Assembly: GCA_964396685.1 (NCBI GenBank)
Contig: CAYNFS010000008.1
Coordinates: 1-55,592, forward strand
Direction of reading: 5' to 3'
DNA length: 55,592 nucleotides
DNA from: CAYNFS01 sp964396685
GTDB taxonomy: Bacteria; Patescibacteriota; Doudnabacteria; UBA920; 2-01-FULL-46-14
Positions 33,887 to 41,056 of this stretch are shown here, in pieces (the first letter of the stretch is position 1; each line of letters begins with the position of its first letter). A program made the position numbers and the translations under genes. The notes below the pieces were generated by a model. That model had not been told where the DNA came from. It did no database searches and saw only the letters and a program-made list of their open reading frames with translations.

Positions 33887-35131
33887 TCAACTGCTACCGA
33901 GGATTCCCATCAGCTCCTCAAAGCCTCCATACTCAATCGCCCTTCTTATCTTCTCCATCAAATTCAAATAAAACCGCAAATTATGCATTGTGGCCAGACG
34001 CAAGGCCAACGGTTCTTTCGTCATGAATAAATGCCGCAAGTAAGCCCGGTTGTGATGCAGACAACCGTAGCAGTTGCAAGTGTTGTCAACAGGCGTAAAA
34101 TCCTCGACAAATTTGTTATTGGTTATCGTTATAATTTCATAACTCGAACTCCCCCCTTCCCCCTCTTTGGAAAAAGAGAGGGCATTCTTTTTCGTCACAA
34201 ACAGCTGGCCATGGCGGGCGTTTCTCGTTGGCAGGACGCAATCAAACATATCAATACCCAAGCTTACGGCTCTGATAATTTGCTCGGGATACCCCACCCC
34301 CAAAAGATGCCGGGGTTTTTCTTCCTCAAGATGCGGGACGGTAAAACCCAAAACTTTGTATAAAACCTCTGCCTCCTCGCCCACCGCCAATCCGCCGATT
34401 CCGTAACCGTCAAAACCGATCTCTTGCAAAGCTTTAATTGATTGTTTACGCAAATCTTCAAAATCCCCGCCTTGCACAATGCCGAAAAGCCGCTGTCCCG
34501 GATTAATACTGCCCGCTCGAATTTTATCAAAATGTGCCTTGGCGCGTTTGGCCCATTTGATCGTCAAATCCAAAGATTTTTGAATCCGCGATTTGGTCGC
34601 GGGAAGTCCCGGCACGTCGTCCAGTACTAAAGCAATGTCGGAACCGAGATTGGATTGGATTTGAATCGAAATTTCAGGGGACAGCAGATGCGACCGTCCG
34701 TCAAGCTCGTTTTGAAACTCAACACCAGCTTCGCTGATTTTCTTCAATATTGGCCGATAAATCGGCATGCTACCGTTAGTTGGATCTGTAGCGCGCCCAT
34801 TTATGGGCCTTTTCCTAGCCTTCTCCCCCAAACTAAATACCTGAAAACCTCCCGAATCAGTGAGTATCGGCCCATCCCAGCCGATAAACTTATGAAGCCC
34901 GCCGGCCTTATTGATCAAAGCATCCCCCGGCCGCAGCCACAAATGGTAAGTATTGGCCAAAATCATCTCGGCCCCCCAGAATTTGAGCTCCTCGGCTGTC
35001 ACGGCCTTGACACTTCCTCTGGTGCCAATCGGCAAAAATGCCGGCGTATGCACCTGGCCGTGAGCCGTATTTAAAACACCCGATCTGGCGCGGGATTTGG
35101 CATCTTTTTTTAGAATCTCAAAAAAACTCAT
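33887..35131 (-). CDS. tgt: tRNA-guanine transglycosylase
   Basis: It swaps guanine 34 for a queuosine precursor (or queuine) in tRNAs for Asp, Asn, His and Tyr. The 414-residue protein has TDSGGFQVFSLG (substrate site), the catalytic LVLDDVPG region, GGLAVGE and the zinc site CNCYGC ... H near the C-terminus. The start at 35131 (MSFFEILKKD) fits the family; the frame extends to a TTG further up. A C-family palindrome adds about 12 residues (317-328) in front of the zinc domain. No queuosine synthesis genes are in the window. Confidence 0.95.
   Translation of the reverse strand: MSFFEILKKDAKSRARSGVLNTAHGQVHTPAFLPIGTRGSVKAVTAEELKFWGAEMILANTYHLWLRPGDALINKAGGLHKFIGWDGPILTDSGGFQVFSLGEKARKRPINGRATDPTNGSMPIYRPILKKISEAGVEFQNELDGRSHLLSPEISIQIQSNLGSDIALVLDDVPGLPATKSRIQKSLDLTIKWAKRAKAHFDKIRAGSINPGQRLFGIVQGGDFEDLRKQSIKALQEIGFDGYGIGGLAVGEEAEVLYKVLGFTVPHLEEEKPRHLLGVGYPEQIIRAVSLGIDMFDCVLPTRNARHGQLFVTKKNALSFSKEGEGGSSSYEIITITNNKFVEDFTPVDNTCNCYGCLHHNRAYLRHLFMTKEPLALRLATMHNLRFYLNLMEKIRRAIEYGGFEELMGILGSS
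34147..34183. repeat. C-family palindromic repeat inside tgt
   Basis: CCCCCTCTTTGGAAAAAGAG core, in frame, encoding ALSFSKEGEGGSS. Confidence 0.85.
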
Positions 35132-35166
35132 GGAATTAAAAGTAGGTATGAGTCGGTATTTTCCTC

Positions 35167-35194
35167 TTGACAATTAACGTCTTCGGAATAGAAT
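35167..35194 (+). promoter_or_regulatory. Promoter of a plus-strand non-coding RNA
   Basis: Perfect TTGACA (35167-35172), a 16-base spacer and TAGAAT (35189-35194). It points away from tgt into a gene-less stretch. Confidence 0.65.
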
Positions 35195-35200
35195 ATAAGT

Positions 35201-35475
35201 GCTTAAGCTTAAGTCATACCGCTGTAGACCGCCTAAGGGATCTAAACGAAGGCGGAAGCACAGAAACCAACTGCGGAGGGAAGAAGAGCAGGAAAAAGTT
35301 CCTTACAAAATAAATAACGAATCCGGGTGGCCGTCTCAAAGACGGCAAACACAAATGTCTATCTTTAGCATTTAACTTTAACTAATGGATAGCAAGGAGC
35401 AGAAAACCCCGGCACTATGATCGCTCAAAACGTCCAAAATACTGAAAGGGACCAGATCAATGGTGCCGGGGTTTT
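35201..35475 (+). ncRNA. Probable non-coding RNA, about 275 bases, family unknown
   Basis: The 380-base gap between tgt and pnp is the longest gene-less stretch not occupied by tRNA or repeats. A promoter stands at one end and a strong terminator hairpin at the other. Inside, CCGCCT/AGGCGG closes a hairpin (about 35228-35254) nested in CTGT/ACAG, GCCGTCT/AGACGGC forms another (about 35331-35346) and CTATC/GATAG a third. No long reading frame has a ribosome site. I could not match it to tmRNA, 6S, RNase P, SRP RNA or a known riboswitch. Confidence 0.5.
35403..35475. terminator. Bidirectional terminator between the non-coding RNA and pnp
   Basis: AAAACCCCGGCAC (35403-35415) pairs with GTGCCGGGGTTTT (35463-35475), with an inner TGATC/GATCA stem. 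Each strand has GGGG followed by TTTT, so the hairpin can stop both the plus-strand RNA and pnp. Confidence 0.75.
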
Positions 35476-35511
35476 ATATTCAATTCAAAATTCAAAGTGC
35501 AAAATGCAAAA

Positions 35512-37683
35512 TTAATGACGAGTGAATTTCGGCCTGCCCCGCCCATGAGGGCGATGATCTTGCAGACGTTTATACTGATCTTCTTGAGGCAAGAGGGCTT
35601 TGCGCGAAAGATTAATCCTTCCCAATTCGTCTATATTCACCACTTTTACCGGCACCACATCCCCGACTTTGACTACGTCGGCAACTTTATCTACCCGAAA
35701 GGGGGCAAGCTCCGAGATATGGATGAGTCCTTCTTGCCCGGGCAGAATCTCGGCAAAAGCGCCAAAATCCATGATTCTCGTAATCTTGGCCTGAAATTCC
35801 TCGCCCGCCACCACCTCGCGGGTAAGATTCTTAACCCACTCCAAAGCCTTTTTAGCGCTTTCCTCGTTCGTTGAAGTAATCATGACCATCCCGTCGTCCT
35901 CTATATCAATCTTGACTCCTGTGGCCGCGATAATCTCGTTGATAGTTTTCCCTCCCGGCCCTATGACCTCGCGGATCTTTTCAGGCTTGATCTGAAGCGA
36001 AATAATGCGCGGAGCATAGGGCGACAGCTCCGGCCGGGGCTTATCTATGACCTCAAGCATGCGCTCCAAAATATAAAGCCTTCCCGTTTTTGCCTGCGCC
36101 AAAGCTGTCCGCAAAATCTCAAAGGTTAGGCCTTTCACTTTGATGTCAAGCTGAAGGGCCGTTATACCCTCTTTCGTGCCCGCGACTTTGAAATCCATGT
36201 GTCCGTTACCGTCCTCAACGCCCTGAATGTCACTTAGGACCTTGAAACTTTGCGCTTTCTCGTCAAGCACCAGTCCCATGGCGATTCCTGAAACCGGCGC
36301 TTTGACTGGAACCCCGGCGTCCATCAAAGCCAGAGTTGAGCCGCAAGTTGAAGCCATAGATGTTGAACCATTGCTGGAAAGCACCTCTGATACCAAACGC
36401 AAGGTATAAGGGAAACTTTCTTTTGGCGGGATCATCGGCAAAAGCGCGCGCTCGGCCAAAGCCCCGTGCCCGATCTCGCGCCGTCCCGGTGAGCGCATGG
36501 GGGCAACTTCGCCGGAAGAAAATCCCGGCATGTTGTAATGATGCATAAAGCGTTTTTTTCTTTCTTCCTCGGTTTCAATGTCCTCCAAAAGCTGTTGGTC
36601 TCCCGGGCCGCCCAAAGTCAGCGTGGTCAAAACCTGGGTTTCGCCTCTGCGGAAAAGCCCGCTGCCGTGCACTCGCGGCAAAAGCCCGACCTCGCAAGAT
36701 ATGGGTCTGATTTCGTCTAATTTCCTGCCGTCAGTTCTTTTTTCTTCGACTAGAACGGTTTGCTGGATAAACTTTTTGATAAGCTCGTCAAAAATATAGT
36801 TGACTTCAACCCTCAAAAGCTCGTCTTCCCCGGCGATTTCTTCAATCGCTTTTTCGCGCAAAGATTTGAGCGCGTGTTCACGGACGTCTTTCTCTTTCCG
36901 AAATAAAGCCTGCTTCAAATACTCCTCATAAGCTTTGATTTTTTCCCTCGTTTCTTGGCGGGGCTCAAAAGTTTGAAGCGTAATTTTTGGTTTGCCGGCG
37001 CCGGCCTTGAGATCGTGGATTAAAACCAAAAGCTTCTTAATCTCCCCTTGGGCAAATTTGACAGCCTCAAGCATTTCTTCTTCCGGAATTTCTTTAGCTC
37101 CCGCTTCTATCATAATGATGTGCTCGGCGGTTGCTGCGACTATCAAATCCAGACTGCTCTGTTCTTGCGTCTCCTCAAAAGACGGGTTTATCATAAAATT
37201 CCCGCCGATTTTTCCGACTCTAACCGCGGCAATCGGCCCGTCCCAGGGGATATCGGAAATCTCAATGGCGGCGGAGGCCGCATTAAGCCCGATAATGTCC
37301 GGATCGTTTAAGCCGTCAACCGAAAGCACGGTGACCACCACTTGGATGTCGTTTCGCACCTTTTGGTCAAACATCGGCCGCAAACTTCGGTCAATCACGC
37401 GCCCCGAAAGAATCGCCTCATCCGAAGGCCGGCCTTCTCTTTTAATCCAGCGGCTGCCTTTGATTTTGCCGGCGGCATAAAGTTTTTCTTCATAATCAAC
37501 AAGAAGCGGCAGATAATCAATGCCCTCTCTGGGCTTGTCTCCCGCCACGGCTGTCGCGAGCACCATGGTGTCGCCGACCCGGGCCAAAACCGAACCATTG
37601 GCTTGAAGCGCTAATTTGCCCGAAGACAAATTCCAAGATTTGCCCCCGATTTCCGCCTTTGCGGAATATTCTTTTGTCGTCAT
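35512..37683 (-). CDS. pnp: Polynucleotide phosphorylase
   Basis: PNPase degrades RNA 3' to 5' using phosphate and can add tails. The 723-residue protein has two RNase PH domains (second with GSGLFRRGETQ and the SSNGSTSMASTCG phosphate site), the linking helical domain, then KH (IGPGGKTINEIIAATG, about 569-584) and S1 (VVAGEEFQAKITRIMDFGAF to LSRKALL) domains. Length is usual. The gene order rpsO-pnp is the classic one. The gap to rpsO holds repeat sequence. Confidence 0.97.
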   Translation of the reverse strand: MTTKEYSAKAEIGGKSWNLSSGKLALQANGSVLARVGDTMVLATAVAGDKPREGIDYLPLLVDYEEKLYAAGKIKGSRWIKREGRPSDEAILSGRVIDRSLRPMFDQKVRNDIQVVVTVLSVDGLNDPDIIGLNAASAAIEISDIPWDGPIAAVRVGKIGGNFMINPSFEETQEQSSLDLIVAATAEHIIMIEAGAKEIPEEEMLEAVKFAQGEIKKLLVLIHDLKAGAGKPKITLQTFEPRQETREKIKAYEEYLKQALFRKEKDVREHALKSLREKAIEEIAGEDELLRVEVNYIFDELIKKFIQQTVLVEEKRTDGRKLDEIRPISCEVGLLPRVHGSGLFRRGETQVLTTLTLGGPGDQQLLEDIETEEERKKRFMHHYNMPGFSSGEVAPMRSPGRREIGHGALAERALLPMIPPKESFPYTLRLVSEVLSSNGSTSMASTCGSTLALMDAGVPVKAPVSGIAMGLVLDEKAQSFKVLSDIQGVEDGNGHMDFKVAGTKEGITALQLDIKVKGLTFEILRTALAQAKTGRLYILERMLEVIDKPRPELSPYAPRIISLQIKPEKIREVIGPGGKTINEIIAATGVKIDIEDDGMVMITSTNEESAKKALEWVKNLTREVVAGEEFQAKITRIMDFGAFAEILPGQEGLIHISELAPFRVDKVADVVKVGDVVPVKVVNIDELGRINLSRKALLPQEDQYKRLQDHRPHGRGRPKFTRH

Positions 37684-37732
37684 GTTTTACTTTTGTTTCG
37701 GTGCTGGCAAGGACGTTTTTGAGAAACAGATG

Positions 37733-37800
37733 CTAGCTTATAGGTATTAGCTTATAGCTTCTAGGTTTTTCTAAAAGCTAACAGCTATCAGCTATAACCT
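37733..37800. repeat. F-family AGCTTATAG repeats between rpsO and pnp
   Basis: TAGCTTATAGGTATTAGCTT direct units and inverted partners (AGCTATCAGCTATAACC). The same units flank the rhamnose genes at 46258-47562. Confidence 0.65.
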
Positions 37801-37845
37801 GCCATCTACCTCTCAACAACGTGTCTTCCCAGCCGAAACCCTTTC

Positions 37846-37890
37846 CCGCTCTCTACCCTCTCCTGACGAGGGGAGGGATTGAGGGAGGGG
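37846..37890. repeat. C-family palindromic repeat downstream of rpsO
   Basis: CCCTCTCCTGACGAGGGGAG core touching the rpsO stop codon. Confidence 0.75.
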
Positions 37891-38157
37891 TTATCTCTTA
37901 AGTTTCAATTTTTCCACAAGCTTCTCATGGCGATTCTCGTCCTCTCCGGCCAAATACCGCAGGAGCCGGCGGCGGTTGCCGACCATCTTGAGAAGCCCCC
38001 GGCGCGAATGATTGTCTTTGCGGTGTTTTTTGAGATGCTCGGCTACCTGATCAATCTCCGCGCTCAAAATGGCTATTTGTACCTCCGGGGATCCGGTATC
38101 CCCTTTGTGCGTCTGGTATTTCTTGATAAGATTGTCTTTGTCTTTCTTGGAAAGCAT
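37891..38157 (-). CDS. rpsO: Ribosomal protein S15
   Basis: 88 residues, the normal length. It binds the central domain of 16S rRNA and bridges to 23S rRNA. The family pattern is complete: TGSPEVQIAILSAEI, HLKKHRKDNHSRRGLLKMVGNRRRLLRYL. pnp follows on the same strand. Confidence 0.98.
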   Translation of the reverse strand: MLSKKDKDNLIKKYQTHKGDTGSPEVQIAILSAEIDQVAEHLKKHRKDNHSRRGLLKMVGNRRRLLRYLAGEDENRHEKLVEKLKLKR

Positions 38158-38208
38158 AAAACAATTTTAACATAGAAACAATATCCCTGCAAGCACGCAT
38201 GATTTTCG

Positions 38209-38247
38209 ATCCCCTCCTCTTAAAATAAGAGGGGGTTGGGAGGAGTT
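38209..38247. repeat. C-family palindromic repeat upstream of rpsO
   Basis: CCCCTCCTCTTAAAATAAGA core followed by GGGGGTTGGGAGG. Confidence 0.7.
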
Positions 38248-38249
38248 AT

Positions 38250-38289
38250 GAAAAAAAAATACCGGTAGCCTTCTTGCGAAAACTACCGG
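38250..38289 (-). terminator. Rho-independent terminator of the second radical SAM gene
   Basis: CCGGTAG pairs with CTACCGG (38283-38289 and 38262-38268) and is followed by TATTTTTTTTT on the minus strand. The stem includes the stop codon. Confidence 0.9.
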
Positions 38290-39842
38290 CCATGGTTATT
38301 TTTTGAAAGTTCCTGCAGGCGGGCATCCAGATCCGCAACTACTCCGCTTGCAACCTTTTGGAAGTGATATCCCAACGCAGCCAATCTGGCTGCATAGGGA
38401 AACCGTCTGGGGAATTCTCGCAGGACTTGCAGGAGAAAGCGAAAATATTCTCTCCCGTAAAGGGCCCTCGCAGAGCGCAGGAAAGCTCCAATATCTGCCA
38501 AAACTCTGAAAGTAGAACCTTTGCGCCGTGAGCGTGGGGGGGGCGAATTTCTCATTAGCGTGAGACAACGCTCGTAGTATGGTCTGAGATTCTGACCATA
38601 GAGCCTGTCCAATATTGACCGATATCCTCGCAACAAAGTCCCTTCATCCAACTCGGGATCAAAGTTCAGGCTCCGCCCGACGTTGTCTCCGTCCGATTCG
38701 CCGCGCAGCCTACCTTCTGCCTTAAGACGATCATAGAGATCGGTATTCCTATAAGCTGTCAGTAACCCTGACATGGCTTGCGGAATACCGGCTTGCTGGG
38801 CGAACTCTGTTATCGCTGCGAACGATTCTGGACCTTCACCATCGAGACCTGCAATGAAGCCACCCATTACTTCAAAGTGTGTCTGAATGGTCCGGACGGA
38901 TTCCAATAAAAACTTGGAGGCGCTATGGCGATTGAGATTCTGAAACTTCTTAGTGCGCTCTAGGGCAGCTGGGCTCGGGGTCTCAATGCCGACAAACACC
39001 ATGTAGAACCCCGCCTCCCTCATTAGTTCCATGAGTCGAGGCAATTTCGCGAGATTGATGCTGGCCTCCGTAGAAAACAGGAAGGGGAAGCCATGCTCTT
39101 TCTGCCACTTGCTGAGATGTAGCAGAAATTCTCCTACACTGCGCTGGTTGCCGATGAAATTGTCATCTACTAAAAAAACCGGCCCTTTCCATCCGCAAGC
39201 AAGCAGGTAATCCAGTTCGCGCAAAAGCTGATGCGGATCTTTTGTGCGAGGCACCCGACCGTTGAGTTTGATGATATCACAGAACTCGCACTGGAACGGA
39301 CAACCCCGGGAATACTGAACAGGAATGTAGGCATAATTCGCGAGGTTGACCAAGTCGAAACGAGGAACGGGAGACGTGATGATATCGGGAAAATTCGTCG
39401 CTTGCCAAACTTTTGCCGCACAGCCGCCCCGAAATGTCCGAAAGAAATCGGGGAATATTCCCTCCGCCTCGCCGACTACGTAATGATCAACTGGCCATTC
39501 TTCTCTAATCATCAGCAGGTCAAAATACGACGTAGCATATGGGCCGCCTAAGACGGTCTTCTTACCGGCGGCTTTTGCCCGCTTCAGCACCTGCTGCAGA
39601 GAGGTTTTCTGCACGCCCATGGCAGTGAAAAACGCGGCGTCAGCCCAAGCGAGATGGTCGGGGGTTAAAGGCTCAACGTTCATATCCACGAGGCTCAATT
39701 CTGTATCATCGGGAAACATCGCCGCAATGGTCAGCAAGGAAAGCGGCGGCATACCGCTCTTTTTCTTCATAAAGGGTAGCGCGTACTGGAACCCCCAGAA
39801 CGTAACGGGGAACTGTGGATTCACTAGCAGAACTTTTTTCAT
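38283..39842 (-). CDS. B12-binding-domain radical SAM protein with DUF4070-like C-terminus
   Basis: 519 residues. The N-terminal Rossmann part (KKVLLVNPQFP, VLGGPYAT) is a cobalamin-binding-type domain. C181, C185 and C188 (RGCPFQCEFCD) bind the iron-sulfur cluster. FLVDDNFIGN and FVGIETPS follow, then a C-terminal region like DUF4070 (LYGQNLRPYYERC). Related proteins methylate or rearrange lipids and hopanoids, but the substrate is unknown. AAGGAGG lies just before the ATG, and the gene has its own terminator. Its set-up parallels the gene at 4878-6881. Confidence 0.88.
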   Translation of the reverse strand: MKKVLLVNPQFPVTFWGFQYALPFMKKKSGMPPLSLLTIAAMFPDDTELSLVDMNVEPLTPDHLAWADAAFFTAMGVQKTSLQQVLKRAKAAGKKTVLGGPYATSYFDLLMIREEWPVDHYVVGEAEGIFPDFFRTFRGGCAAKVWQATNFPDIITSPVPRFDLVNLANYAYIPVQYSRGCPFQCEFCDIIKLNGRVPRTKDPHQLLRELDYLLACGWKGPVFLVDDNFIGNQRSVGEFLLHLSKWQKEHGFPFLFSTEASINLAKLPRLMELMREAGFYMVFVGIETPSPAALERTKKFQNLNRHSASKFLLESVRTIQTHFEVMGGFIAGLDGEGPESFAAITEFAQQAGIPQAMSGLLTAYRNTDLYDRLKAEGRLRGESDGDNVGRSLNFDPELDEGTLLRGYRSILDRLYGQNLRPYYERCLTLMRNSPPPRSRRKGSTFRVLADIGAFLRSARALYGREYFRFLLQVLREFPRRFPYAARLAALGYHFQKVASGVVADLDARLQELSKNNHGR

Positions 39843-39928
39843 TGCCCCTCCTTTTAAGGGTAACGTTTTTCAGATTAGCATATAATTAATTTTTCTGCTA
39901 TAATTATTGTGCGACTTACTTTGAAACT

Positions 39929-40040
39929 GTCATTGCGAGCGACCCGCCGAAGGCGGGGAGCGCGGCAATCTCGTGAGATTGCTTCCGCCTTCGCTAAAGC
40001 TACGGCGGACAGGTCGCTGCGGACGACTCCTCGCAATGAC
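39929..40040. repeat. A-family palindromic repeat (copy A4), upstream of the recombinase
   Basis: GTCATTGCGAGCGACCCGCC ... CTCGCAATGAC, the longest copy (112 bp), with nested CCGCCTTCG units. It ends 13 bases before the recombinase start codon. Confidence 0.85.
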
Positions 40041-40053
40041 AAGTATTAAATCA

Positions 40054-41001
40054 ATGGAAAAGAAACAAAAGACACAATTATACAGACTGAAACAAGATTT
40101 TCTGCAATATCTGGAGATAGAAAAAAACCGCTCCAAGCTTACCATCAGGAATTACGATTTATATCTTGCGAGATTTATCGAATTTGCCAAAAGACAAGCC
40201 GTTTCAAAACCCGAAGATCTTGACCTTGATCTTGTGCGAAGCTTTAGGCTTTGGCTAAACAGACAAAAAGATCAGCATGGCCGCGAATTAAAATTAATCA
40301 CCCAAAACTACCACATCATTGCCTTGCGCTCTTTCCTAAAATATCTGGCCAAACGCGACATCAAAACTTTGGCCGCCGAAAAATTGGAACTAGCCAAAAT
40401 CCCGGCCCGCCAGGTAGAATTTCTGGAAAGTGATGATTTGGATAAATTGCTTGAAGCGCCCCGACATGAGGAAAGCGAGCTCATCAGATTTCGAGACAAG
40501 GCCATACTTGAAACTTTATTTTCAACCGGCCTTCGAGTCGCGGAATTGACCTCGCTCAAACGCGCAGGCGTCAATCTCAAAAAAGACGAATTTCCGGTCC
40601 GAGGCAAAGGCGGAAAAATAAGAATAGTATTTTTGTCGGGCTCTGCCAAAGAAGCCCTCAAAAACTATCTTGCCAAGCGCACTGACAACTCCCCCGCTCT
40701 GTTTATCCGGCACAATCAGAAAGAGATGGATATTGCCAATAATGAACCTCTGACTCCCCGCTCCATCCAAAGAATCATCAAAAAATACGCGCTTCTTTCA
40801 GGCGTCTCCCCGCACATCACACCTCACACCCTGCGGCATACGATGGCTACGGACTTGCTGACGGCGGGGGCAGATTTGCGCTCCGTGCAGGAAATTTTGG
40901 GCCACGCCTCCATCACCACCACGCAAATTTATACGCACATCACCAACCGGAGATTGCGCGAAGTATATCGGAAATACCATGGGAAATTTAGAAAATCTTG
41001 A
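40054..41001 (+). CDS. Tyrosine recombinase (XerC/XerD type)
   Basis: 315 residues with the SAM-like N-terminal domain (about 8-105) and a catalytic domain holding R161 (GLRVAELTS), H258-x-x-R261 (HTLRHTMA), H284 (LGHASI) and nucleophile Y293. Length and layout fit XerC/XerD, which resolve chromosome dimers at dif; in reduced genomes one enzyme often does both jobs. The start at 40054 is chosen because upstream sequence in frame is the A-family repeat. No phage or integron genes are near, so a housekeeping role is likely. Confidence 0.88.
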   Translation: MEKKQKTQLYRLKQDFLQYLEIEKNRSKLTIRNYDLYLARFIEFAKRQAVSKPEDLDLDLVRSFRLWLNRQKDQHGRELKLITQNYHIIALRSFLKYLAKRDIKTLAAEKLELAKIPARQVEFLESDDLDKLLEAPRHEESELIRFRDKAILETLFSTGLRVAELTSLKRAGVNLKKDEFPVRGKGGKIRIVFLSGSAKEALKNYLAKRTDNSPALFIRHNQKEMDIANNEPLTPRSIQRIIKKYALLSGVSPHITPHTLRHTMATDLLTAGADLRSVQEILGHASITTTQIYTHITNRRLREVYRKYHGKFRKS

Positions 41002-41027
41002 CAAATTAGCACTTATAGTGCTAGAGT
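40998..41027 (+). promoter_or_regulatory. Promoter of clpB
   Basis: Perfect TTGACA (40998-41003) overlapping the recombinase stop codon, an 18-base spacer and TAGAGT (41022-41027). The CIRCE element lies over the spacer and -10 box. Confidence 0.7.
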
Positions 41028-41032
41028 GCTAA
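41006..41032. promoter_or_regulatory. CIRCE element (HrcA operator)
   Basis: TTAGCACTT-N9-GAGTGCTAA matches the consensus TTAGCACTC-N9-GAGTGCTAA with one change. HrcA should repress clpB until heat or unfolded protein titrates GroEL. Confidence 0.9.
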
Positions 41033-41056
41033 TACTAAATACGTAATACTTGATAC

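Noticed and set aside
35417..35515. Short plus-strand frame MIAQNVQNTERD in the tgt-pnp gap
   Set aside because: It lies inside the terminator hairpin, and its nearest AAGGAG is too far (about 17 bases) from the ATG.
40054..41001. Integrase of a mobile island
   Set aside because: Length and motifs fit a housekeeping Xer enzyme. No attachment-site pair, phage or plasmid genes lie nearby.
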